16,875 nucleotides of DNA. Source: Chrysochromulina tobinii. Taxonomy: Eukaryota; Haptophyta; Prymnesiales; Chrysochromulinaceae. Shown here piece after piece: positions 1 to 6,847 of the stretch (position 1 is its first letter; every line of letters starts with the position of its first letter). The stretch covers positions 1-16,875 of the forward strand of contig JWZX01001535.1 in the NCBI GenBank assembly GCA_001275005.1, in the 5' to 3' direction. Made by a program: the position numbers and the translations under genes. The notes beneath the pieces are model-generated. The model was not told where the DNA came from, did not search any database, and worked only from the letters and a program-made list of their open reading frames with translations.

Positions 1-462
1 TCAGTGGACTTTCACGATTGGCTTCGTGACGGGCTGGCTGATGACGATCGCAATTTGGCTGATGACGATCGCAATTTGGCGGAGCCAGATAGCGTCCAGC
101 GCAAGGCTAGTGCCAATACTGTCGCCGGAAAGGCTGCAGGCGCGGCTGGGGACGTGCTCGCACTCCCCACAATGGCAGTCGACGTGCTCGCACGTATGGA
201 AGCCGTGGCGCAACGCGCCGCGAAACGAGTCGCAGCCGCGCGCCGTAACGGGCGCGTCGGCGGTCATGCGACCCGGCTCGGGCGCGAGGAGCGAGGACAT
301 CGGCGAGGGCCGAGCTGGAAGAAGATGGCCGAAGAGGACGAGGACGAGGAGGTGGAGATGGAGGAGGAGAGGCGAAGGGAGGAGGAGCTCCCCTCCATGC
401 TCCAGTGTGACTCGTCGCCGCATGCCTCGCCGTCTCTTGTTCGTCATCAAGCACCGAGATAG
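1..462 (+). CDS. Possible 3' end of an acidic, charged protein (partial, low confidence)
   Basis: The frame is open from the window edge to a TAG at 460-462, about 153 codons. It starts with two exact copies of a heptapeptide (ADDDRNL, 21 bp each), passes through an Ala-rich stretch and ends in a Glu/Asp/Arg-rich segment (about residues 108-128), possibly helical or coiled coil. I recognise no family. It lies in the same frame as the large gene starting at 496, separated only by the TAG and 33 bases, so it could be an upstream exon, a gene end, or chance. The opposite strand is also open here (1-450) with a hydrophobic N-terminus, so strand and coding status are uncertain. Confidence 0.28.
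   Translation, partial: SVDFHDWLRDGLADDDRNLADDDRNLAEPDSVQRKASANTVAGKAAGAAGDVLALPTMAVDVLARMEAVAQRAAKRVAAARRNGRVGGHATRLGREERGHRRGPSWKKMAEEDEDEEVEMEEERRREEELPSMLQCDSSPHASPSLVRHQAPR
37..78 (+). repeat. 21-bp tandem repeat, two exact copies
   Basis: The unit gctgatgacgatcgcaattt plus one g occurs twice back to back. The length is a codon multiple and keeps the reading frame of the putative partial CDS. Confidence 0.9.
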
Positions 463-495
463 ACGGCGATTAGATCGTCGATCAGGGGAGGGCCT

Positions 496-3400
496 ATGTA
501 CAGGTACAGCTGTGTGTTAGGCAGAACGAGTTTTCCTGGTTGGAGAGCGACATTTGTTCCAAATTTGGGAAATTCGTTTCGCACGAAACCAAACTTGACG
601 CAGGGGCGCGAAGACATGAAGGCCGGCTTCCTAAGCACGCCGGAAAGCAAACGCGTAACGCTCTCACCGACCACGGTATCCGCCGCCCCGCGCATGCGGC
701 CGCTGAGCTCCGCGGGTGCATGGGAACTTCATGAGAGAGGTTACGCCGTGGTCAAGCTCAGCAGCGCGGAGCGGCAGCTGCTGCGCGATGCTCGACTTGC
801 GGCGAAGGAGGCCCTCTCCTCGGATGAGGCCCAGGCCTGCGGCCTTGCAAAGCGGATGGTGCACAGGCCGGACGGCACGACGAAGACCATCCTTAACCTC
901 GGCCCTTCGCCTCTCCATTCGCTCAAGGTGTGTCTGCAGCACAAGGCGGACACGACGATGGATGACGTGTGCGACCTTCTTGGCGTTGAGCGCGCGCACC
1001 TCCGGACCCTGGTTGGCGCGCACGAGCAGACACTCTTGAGCGCGATGCGATATGATGCAGGCGGCGGCTGCGAGGAGCACGAGGACCGCGGGCTGCTTAC
1101 GCTCGTTTGCGGCCAAGCGACGCTTGAGGTGTATGACCGCGTGGCGAGGTCTTGGGTTACTCCCTGCGAGGACGGCAACAGCATTGTCATCATGACGGGT
1201 GCCACGCTGCACCGTGCGACAGCTGGGCTGGTGCCCGCTGCAGTGGCCGACGACGAGACCGTTGCCATCGGCGCGACCAGGCACAGAGTCCCCACAGGCA
1301 CCACAGGCTCATCCCACAATGGTGCCTCGCGGCTCAGCCTCGTCCTTCGGGTGCGCGCGCGGCCCGAGGCGCGCTTGGACTGCGAGAGCCTCCGCGGCCG
1401 CCCTGGCGCCATTGAGCGCTTCGTGGCACGCCGCGACGAGACTGTGGGCGACTTCATCGGCTCGCAGGCCTACACCTCGGTCAACGAGTCGGTTTCGGAG
1501 GAGGCGCATGCATGTGCTCACCACGGCGCCTCGCCTTCCCCACAGGTCAACGAGTCGGTTTCGGAGGAGGCGCATGCACGTGCTCACCACGGCGCCTCGC
1601 CTTCCCCACAGGTCAACGAGTCGGTTTCGGAGGAGGCGCGCGCCACGGAGGACGCGGAGGGGATGGCGGCGGCGGCGGGGCGCTCAAGCACCATGGCGCC
1701 CAACATGACGCCGACGGGCCCGGGGCTGGAAGCGCCGGCACGAGCACTCGCCGATCGTCTGCCAGCTGAGCACGTGGACCTGAGCGCCGCCCTGAGCGCC
1801 GCCCTGAGCGCCGGCTGTGAGACGGTGCAAGCGGTCCCTCGTTCACATTCACAGGTGCAAGCGCAGGTGGAGATGCTCCGAAGGAAACTTGCGCCGACTG
1901 AAGTCGAGGCTCTTGATCTGGCAGTGGCTGACGAAGCCGAGAAGGTGGCTGACGAAGCCGATAAGGTGGCTGAGGAAGCCGAGAAGGCGACTAACGAAGC
2001 CGAGAAGGCGACTGACGAAGCCGAGAAGGCGACTGACGAAGCCGAGAAGGCGACTGACGAAGCCGAGAAGGCGACTGACGAAGCCGAGAAGGCGACTGAC
2101 GATGCCGAGAAGGCGACTGACGAAGCCGAGAAGGCGACTGACGATGCCGAGAAGGCGAGGCCCAAGGCCACACGTGGGGTCCTGCCTGCCCTGGAGACGC
2201 CCAGCACGGCGCCCAGCACGGCGCCCAGCCCATCGAGTGCATCCGGGCGGACGGCCGTCGACGCCCAGCACGACGCCCAGACCACCTCGTCGTCACTTCT
2301 CACCTTTGGCGTTGGTGCATCTTTGCCCATACCGACGCCCAGCACGGGCACGTTCGGCGCTTCGCCCAGCACGACGCCCAGCACCTTCACGTTCGGCGCT
2401 TCGCCCAGCACGACGCCCAGCACCTTCACGTTCGGATCTTCGCCCAGCACGACGCCCAGCACCTTCACGTTCGGCGCTTCGCCCACCTTCACGTTCGGCG
2501 GATCCGCGCCCGCGCCGGCACCGCTGCTCGCCGCTGCGCAACAGCCCGCGCACCGTCCTCATCGCCGTGCGCCCCGCGCGCCCGTGACCGCTCCGCCGGC
2601 TGTGACCGTGACCCTTGCGAGTTATCTTGGCCCCGGCGCGCCAGGGCATCACGAGGTACAATACTCGCAGGGGTGCACCTACGGGGCGAGTCCCCTGGGT
2701 ACGCTCGTCTCGAGGCTGTGTGCCGACGCTCACGTGAGCCTTCCTAATCTGGTGAGCCTTCCTAATCTGGTGAGCCTTCCTAATTTGGTGTGCCTTGCTC
2801 AGCGCGTCGCCGGCCGGGAGTACTACGAGGAGCTGCGGCCTCACCCAACTGGCCTCATGCCCTCCCTCGTCGAAGGCAGCGAGCTGATCCTTGCCTGGCG
2901 CCCCGGCGCCGCCGCAGCCCGAGCGGTGCTCGACTCTGTGAATGTGAATCACCTCGCCCTCCTTCAGTCAATATCCTCCGACTTTGTCGACTCGGACGAG
3001 GAAGAAGACGAGAGCGCTAACGATGTGCGCGTAACGCTTGTCAAGTACATCTCGCTCTCTCCAGAGACGATGCAGTGGACGGCGACCATGTACGCGTGCC
3101 ATCTGGTGAGGCTGAGGGAGTTGGGCCGACTGCTCGCGGACTTCCACGCGCCTAATGTGGTCGAAGTGGTGCACTGCTACCGGCCGAGCGAGCACGTCGC
3201 ATCGCTCGCGGAGCAAAAGATTCAGAGCCTCGTGAACGAGTATGGCTATCTTTTTTACGGAAAGGATATGCTACGTCAGTATCAGGAGCAGCCGTTCGAC
3301 GCAGCGGCCTCAGCGATCCATGTCTCCCGATACTATCGAGCGGGCACGTTGGAGAACACTCTGATGTACGAAGGAGGCTTACTCGACGGCTCGCATGGTG

Positions 3401-3978
3401 AGCTCGTGGCCGTGCCTGACTGGGAAGAATACGAAGACCCCGTGGGCGCGTGCGCTGCTCTCGACGCAAAGTTCCTCGAGTACGGCTTACTGACCGAGAA
3501 AGAGCTGGCTCGAAGCAAGCGCCGAGTGGAACTCGAGGACGAGATGGTCCATCTGGCGTCGAGGGAGGATCGCTCGCTCGAACTCTCCCTGGCCCTTCGG
3601 CAGCAGCATGGAGAGATACGCACCTGTTTGGAGACGCGGCTAGGGGCCGATGCGGCAGAGCTTATCTTGCGCATCGCGGCAGCGCAGCGACTTCAGGCGG
3701 CCGCTCGCGGAAAGGCGGTGAGGCGGCGCGACTGGCCCTGGTCGAAGATGTCTTTGAAGGTGGTCTCACAAGATGGCGTCGAGGTGTACTTCAGGTGCAA
3801 GCCGACGATGCCTCTCGGGCGGCTCATGCGCATGTGGTGCATGCGTCAAGGCGTCGCGATGGAATCTGTGAGGTTTCTTTTTGACGGCGCACGCATCGGG
3901 GAGACTCAGTCTCCCAAGTCACTTGAGATGGAAAGTGGTGACATTATTGATGTCATGGTGGCGCAGGTGGGAGACTGA
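496..3978 (+). CDS. 2OG-Fe(II) oxygenase / FG-type repeat / IQ / SUMO-like fusion protein, 1160 aa
   Basis: Residues about 73-290 look like an isopenicillin-N-synthase-type Fe(II)/2-oxoglutarate oxygenase. The HxD pair is H195-E-D197 (followed by RGLLTL), the distal histidine is H263 (TRHRVP), and R279 in RLSL is the expected 2-oxoglutarate-binding Arg, so the catalytic set appears complete. Then follow a 22-residue repeat (329-382), eleven Ala/Glu/Lys heptads (478-554), six FG motifs (604-668), three SLPNLV copies (748-765), an acidic patch (832-840), an IQ-like motif (about 1062-1078) and a SUMO-like domain (1085-1160; RQGV, RFLF.G.RI, SPKSL, EM motifs). It is one uninterrupted frame. The C-terminus is QVGD, not QxGG, so conjugation like SUMO is not expected. 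M41 (616) and M67 are alternative starts. The substrate is unknown. A role at SUMO- or nucleoporin-rich sites is inference. Confidence 0.85.
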   Translation: MYRYSCVLGRTSFPGWRATFVPNLGNSFRTKPNLTQGREDMKAGFLSTPESKRVTLSPTTVSAAPRMRPLSSAGAWELHERGYAVVKLSSAERQLLRDARLAAKEALSSDEAQACGLAKRMVHRPDGTTKTILNLGPSPLHSLKVCLQHKADTTMDDVCDLLGVERAHLRTLVGAHEQTLLSAMRYDAGGGCEEHEDRGLLTLVCGQATLEVYDRVARSWVTPCEDGNSIVIMTGATLHRATAGLVPAAVADDETVAIGATRHRVPTGTTGSSHNGASRLSLVLRVRARPEARLDCESLRGRPGAIERFVARRDETVGDFIGSQAYTSVNESVSEEAHACAHHGASPSPQVNESVSEEAHARAHHGASPSPQVNESVSEEARATEDAEGMAAAAGRSSTMAPNMTPTGPGLEAPARALADRLPAEHVDLSAALSAALSAGCETVQAVPRSHSQVQAQVEMLRRKLAPTEVEALDLAVADEAEKVADEADKVAEEAEKATNEAEKATDEAEKATDEAEKATDEAEKATDEAEKATDDAEKATDEAEKATDDAEKARPKATRGVLPALETPSTAPSTAPSPSSASGRTAVDAQHDAQTTSSSLLTFGVGASLPIPTPSTGTFGASPSTTPSTFTFGASPSTTPSTFTFGSSPSTTPSTFTFGASPTFTFGGSAPAPAPLLAAAQQPAHRPHRRAPRAPVTAPPAVTVTLASYLGPGAPGHHEVQYSQGCTYGASPLGTLVSRLCADAHVSLPNLVSLPNLVSLPNLVCLAQRVAGREYYEELRPHPTGLMPSLVEGSELILAWRPGAAAARAVLDSVNVNHLALLQSISSDFVDSDEEEDESANDVRVTLVKYISLSPETMQWTATMYACHLVRLRELGRLLADFHAPNVVEVVHCYRPSEHVASLAEQKIQSLVNEYGYLFYGKDMLRQYQEQPFDAAASAIHVSRYYRAGTLENTLMYEGGLLDGSHGELVAVPDWEEYEDPVGACAALDAKFLEYGLLTEKELARSKRRVELEDEMVHLASREDRSLELSLALRQQHGEIRTCLETRLGADAAELILRIAAAQRLQAAARGKAVRRRDWPWSKMSLKVVSQDGVEVYFRCKPTMPLGRLMRMWCMRQGVAMESVRFLFDGARIGETQSPKSLEMESGDIIDVMVAQVGD
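1480..1641 (+). repeat. 66-bp in-frame minisatellite, about 2.5 copies
   Basis: Units at 1480-1545 and 1546-1611 and a partial one from 1612 encode a 22-residue repeat beginning VNESVSEEAH. The copies are almost identical, so duplication is recent. They lie just after the oxygenase domain. Confidence 0.92.
1927..2157 (+). repeat. 21-bp heptad array, 11 copies
   Basis: Eleven 7-residue units (consensus TDEAEKA, early ones ADEAEKV) run without a break. Alternating acidic residues, Lys and Ala predict a long, charged, single helix or coiled coil. The opposite strand is also open across the array, an artefact of the repeat. Confidence 0.95.
2353..2493 (+). repeat. 39-bp repeat encoding TFG-S/T/P units
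   Basis: Units start at 2353, 2392, 2431 and (shortened) 2470. Each encodes FGxSPSTTPSTFT, giving regularly spaced Phe-Gly pairs in a Ser/Thr/Pro-rich, disordered stretch. This resembles FG-nucleoporin repeats in composition; function is not shown. Confidence 0.92.
2737..2790 (+). repeat. 18-bp tandem repeat, three copies
   Basis: Three units encode SLPNLV; the third carries one base change (aatttg for aatctg). It sits inside what may be a folded segment upstream of the acidic patch. Confidence 0.9.
3748..3978 (+). other. SUMO-like domain, C-terminal, diglycine lost
   Basis: Residues 1085-1160 align without gaps to SUMO as I remember human SUMO-1, with roughly 45% identity by eye. Shared features are LKV..QD near the start, RQGV, RFLF.G.RI, PK.L and ME..D.I.V. 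The expected C-terminal Gly-Gly is Gly-Asp followed at once by TGA, so a SUMO protease or E1 would have no normal substrate. Confidence 0.88.
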
Positions 3979-4009
3979 CGAGACTGACGAGACTGACGAG
4001 ACTGACGAG
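3971..4009 (+). repeat. 9-bp tandem repeat across the stop codon, 4.3 copies
   Basis: gagactgac is repeated four times plus gag. The first unit supplies the last codon (gac, Asp) and the TGA stop of the SUMO-like domain. Since the unit is a codon multiple, later units repeat the same stop in the same frame. Confidence 0.93.
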
Positions 4010-4159
4010 CCTTCGGGAGCTGACGCGCGAGCAGTGGTCGGTATGCGCTGGCGCGCGGCGCGGGGGTGCATGCGCGGGTGCCGTGTGTGCGGCGCGTGGG
4101 TCCTTGGCTGCATGCGTGGATCCTTGGGTCCAACTCCATGTCGAGGGTCGACGTGACGT

Positions 4160-4189
4160 ACCGACGAATCGCGATCGCCGATCGTCGGT
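4160..4189. other. Inverted repeat, 8-bp arms
   Basis: accgacga (4160-4167) pairs with tcgtcggt (4182-4189) around a 14-base loop that itself contains atcgcgat. It may be a 3'-end RNA structure of the SUMO-fusion gene; it may also be chance. Confidence 0.5.
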
Positions 4190-4306
4190 GTAAAGTCTAA
4201 AGAGAGGCAGTGTGAGGGAGCGATTGGCATGGCTACAAGTTGACGCGTCCAAGTTTTCGTTCTTCCATTGTCAAGCACGCTGCCTAGTTCACGCGCCTTT
4301 TCTTTT

Positions 4307-4338
4307 CTTGACTTGACTAGACTTGACTTGACTTGACT
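4307..4338 (+). repeat. CTTGA pentanucleotide tract upstream of 4379 gene
   Basis: Sense-strand cttgacttgactagacttg and further cttga units end about 40 bases before the ATG at 4379. Related tracts precede three other starts in this window, so a promoter or 5'-UTR role is possible but unproven. Confidence 0.8.
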
Positions 4339-4378
4339 CCCCTGTGACTTCTTTTCACAGCCCGTTAGTCGCTCGTCC

Positions 4379-4693
4379 ATGTTCTCCTGTTGGCTCGACG
4401 GCCGCCTAGTCTCTACGGTCGTGATTCTCGCCATCATATGTGCGCCTGTGGATGGCATCGCATCCGTGATGAAGCAGTACGATAGCTCCTTTCTAGCAAT
4501 ATTCATCGCCGCCTTTGTCATCATCTCTATCTTTGGCACGCGGATGGTTCTGCGCTGCGATTCGTTGCCGGCGAATGACGAGCTCTTCGACTTCAGCGAA
4601 TCAACGTCAGCGCGGCAGGCAGGCGGGCTGACACCAGCGCAACGGGCGGCATTGAGAGGAGATCACGTGAGGGAAAGCGCACCCGCACAGTAA
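4379..4693 (+). CDS. Small two-helix membrane protein, 104 aa, unknown family
   Basis: Two hydrophobic segments are visible, about residues 11-31 (STVVILAIICAPVDGIASV) and 36-58 (SSFLAIFIAAFVIISIFGT). A hydrophilic tail of about 45 residues follows, with an acidic patch (ELFDFSES) and the phrase LTPAQRAAL. The first segment could be a signal anchor. ATG at 4379 is the first Met of the frame. A pyrimidine-rich stretch ending cacag at 4360 allows an upstream exon in the same frame. It reads in the same direction as the SUMO-fusion gene 400 bases upstream and converges with the 587-residue gene. I do not recognise the family; low-complexity chance coding is less likely given two well-formed helices. 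It ends in TAA. Confidence 0.55.
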   Translation: MFSCWLDGRLVSTVVILAIICAPVDGIASVMKQYDSSFLAIFIAAFVIISIFGTRMVLRCDSLPANDELFDFSESTSARQAGGLTPAQRAALRGDHVRESAPAQ

Positions 4694-4901
4694 GCGTGCT
4701 GGGTGAGGGCCTCGCTCTGGTTTTCCAAAAGTTTTCGCACCCACAGCTTTGCTAATACGACCTACGTTGTTGAAATGAACTCGAACTACGTTAGAAAATA
4801 CAAACGAAACTGCGCATGCACACCCACACGCGACGTGGCGTGAACCGTGATCGCACCCACGCCAAGCGCCATCGTCTCCCGTCGTTCGCGTGTCACTCGT
4901 G

Positions 4902-6665
4902 TCACGCGTCCGACTGTTCTCTTTGACGGTCTCGGGCGGTCTTCGCGCCGGGTGCGGGGCGCACGATCATGCCGTCGACGAGGCGCGTGGCCTCGACAGC
5001 GGCCTCGGCGGCGTTGGTGCGATGGCGCGCGGCCTTGAGCAGCACGTGCCGCACGCTCGTCGTGGCGAGATCTGCCATCTGCTGCTCTGTGTCAGGCAGC
5101 CGCGAGTCCGCAAGGAGGGTGCGCCGGCGCTGCACGGGAGGCGCCGCGGGCAGAGCAGTCGAGATCAACGTCGAGGTGGTGAGGAGGTTGGCCTGCACAG
5201 ATCCGCGCGGTCGGACACCGAGCCCCTGGCGCGCAGCGATCCGGATCGCGTCCGTCGACGACTCGAGTGGCGCGATGTGCGTGTGGTACATGCACGGGTC
5301 GAACATCTCCTCGATCGTGCGGTCCATGGCAGCGAGGGTGGCCTTGCCGTCGCGGGTGGTCCACCACTTTTTGAACGCGGCTCGAAAGAGACCTTCGATG
5401 GTGGCGCGCGCGGAGAGGAGCAGCACCGGCAGCGTGCGCATGATCGACGAGCGCTTTCGCATCATGCGCGTGCGCAGCGTGGCAAAGTACTGCTGGACGG
5501 CGCAGAGCAGCTTCGCGAGTCGCTCGTCGTCGCGCGCGACTCGGCATCGCTCGGGCAGGTGAGCCCAGTAGAGGAAGAGGGCGAGGATACCAATGAAGCG
5601 CGCCGTACGCGCAGAGCCGAGCTCCTTTCGAATGGCGGCCTCGATCGGCTCCATCGGCGCGACCGCCACCGCTGAGTTCGTGCTCAATACAGCGCGCATG
5701 AGCTCCGGCGGCGCCGTCGAGGACTTGATGGAGGGTAGGCCCTTGCCCGGCGCGCCGGCGCCCGCCGCGGGCGCTTCGCTCGTTCGCAGCCGCTCGAAGG
5801 GGAACATGTTCAGAAACTCCTGCTGCAGCCTCGTAATGTCTTTGGTGTGCAGCTCGAGCGGCTCGGCGAGCTCGGCATAGATCTCACGCTCGGTGAACGG
5901 CGCGTAGCGGATCGCGTCGCGTGACGAGAAGTCAAAGGTGCCAGGCGGGAACGGAAGCTCACCGTCGTCATCCTCGCTGGCGCCGCCACTACGCCGGCGC
6001 TCGCCGTCCTCCGCATCGCCGTACTCCTCCTCCTCCGCATCGCCGTACGCGGACGGACGGTGCGCCGCGTAGGCCGCCACCGAGCTGCCCGCGCCTGCCT
6101 CCCCCGCGCGCCGCCACGAAGGCGACGTGGAGCCTGCTGGCGGCGCGCTCATCGCCGCGCCGACGCGGGCGTGGCGTGGCTTAGGTGCGCTCACGTGCTT
6201 GAAAGGGTACAGGAAGGAGCGCTGCGCGTCCGCGAAGCTCATCGCACCGCTCGGCGCGCTCACGGCCACCTCCAAATCCGGCTCATCGTCCTCCTCCTCC
6301 TCCTCGCCGCCGGATACGTCGCCTTGCAGCAGCGATGCCGGCAGCTTATCGATCGCCGAGAGGTCGGCTGCAGCTGCGGCCGCCTTGCGCATGGCCAGCA
6401 CCTTCGCCGACTGCGCCGGGTCCTCGAGCGTGATGTAGAGCGTGTCAGAAACCCAGCCACGCGACTTCCACGCCGTGTGGAACTTGCACTTGTCGGGCGG
6501 AAGGTGCCGCCGGATCACCGACATGTTGGCCTTCGACGGTGCCGCGCCGATGGACTCGAGGTAGCGCACGTGCAGCTCGTTTTCCAGCACTTTTTTGTAT
6601 TCTTTAGGCAGGTCGACGGGCTTCTCGCGCCCTTTTAGTGGGATGGCAATCGAGGTGGTGGGCAT
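4902..6665 (-). CDS. Uncharacterised 587-aa protein with conserved-looking N- and C-terminal parts
   Basis: A single uninterrupted frame. The ATG at 6665 lies in a favourable context (gaccATGcc) and is followed by a Lys-rich start. Residues 1-90 look folded (LPKEYKKVLENELHVRYLES; WKSRGWVSDTLYITLEDP). Residues 118-235 are acidic and disordered, with two EEEE/DDD runs and a YGDAEEEE/YGDAED repeat. Residues 240-295 (FPPGTFDFSS; LQQEFLNMFPFERLR) and 337-465 form a helical region (FIGILALFLYWAHL; WWTTRDGKATLAAMDRTIEEMFDP) that could be a conserved domain. The hydrophobic stretch 355-368 is short and I do not call it membrane. The C-terminus is basic. I recognise no family. It is co-directional with the GH18 gene, whose stop lies 182 bases upstream. 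It ends in TGA. Confidence 0.8.
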   Translation of the reverse strand: MPTTSIAIPLKGREKPVDLPKEYKKVLENELHVRYLESIGAAPSKANMSVIRRHLPPDKCKFHTAWKSRGWVSDTLYITLEDPAQSAKVLAMRKAAAAAADLSAIDKLPASLLQGDVSGGEEEEEDDEPDLEVAVSAPSGAMSFADAQRSFLYPFKHVSAPKPRHARVGAAMSAPPAGSTSPSWRRAGEAGAGSSVAAYAAHRPSAYGDAEEEEYGDAEDGERRRSGGASEDDDGELPFPPGTFDFSSRDAIRYAPFTEREIYAELAEPLELHTKDITRLQQEFLNMFPFERLRTSEAPAAGAGAPGKGLPSIKSSTAPPELMRAVLSTNSAVAVAPMEPIEAAIRKELGSARTARFIGILALFLYWAHLPERCRVARDDERLAKLLCAVQQYFATLRTRMMRKRSSIMRTLPVLLLSARATIEGLFRAAFKKWWTTRDGKATLAAMDRTIEEMFDPCMYHTHIAPLESSTDAIRIAARQGLGVRPRGSVQANLLTTSTLISTALPAAPPVQRRRTLLADSRLPDTEQQMADLATTSVRHVLLKAARHRTNAAEAAVEATRLVDGMIVRPAPGAKTARDRQREQSDA

Positions 6666-6764
6666 GGTCGAGCCAACACGGCACCGCGTGCTCGAGCTGC
6701 GAGCGCTCCAGTTTCAACGTACTCTGCCGAGCCCAACACAGCGCGGAACTTGAAGAAACAAAGC

Positions 6765-6782
6765 AACTTGAACTTGAACTTG
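6765..6782 (-). repeat. AACTTG hexanucleotide tract upstream of 6665 start
   Basis: Plus-strand aacttg occurs three times, with one more copy at 6747. On the sense strand of the 587-residue gene this is a CAAGTT tract about 100 bases upstream of its ATG, similar to tracts before three other starts. Confidence 0.75.
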
Positions 6783-6847
6783 TAGGCAGGCCGGCAAGCA
6801 TTATCCCCGGACACCACCAGCTATACATGCACAACGCCCAATAACAG

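Larger units (their letters stand above)
3979..4378 (+). other. Intergenic region between two plus-strand genes
   Basis: I see no credible gene. It holds the end of the 9-bp array, a short repeated phrase around ccttggctgcatgcgtgg / ccttgggtcc (4100-4130), a hairpin at 4160-4189, the TTGAC tract at 4307-4338, and a pyrimidine-rich stretch ending in cacag (4349-4360) that could be a splice acceptor for the next gene. Confidence 0.7.

Noticed and set aside
1-450. Minus-strand frame with a hydrophobic N-terminus
   Set aside because: The hydrophobic run is the antisense of an acidic Glu-rich stretch; no family motif supports it.
557-589. Short inverted repeats ttccaaatttgggaa and gtttcgcacgaaac
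   Set aside because: Arms of 4-6 bases are common by chance, and they lie in the probable coding or leader region of the fusion gene. A likeness to the 23-bp motif at 12189 is too partial.
1584-2492. 302-codon open frame on the minus strand
   Set aside because: It is the antisense of the heptad and TFG repeats (reads as FSASSVA and similar). Repeats keep several frames open; the plus frame has the domains.
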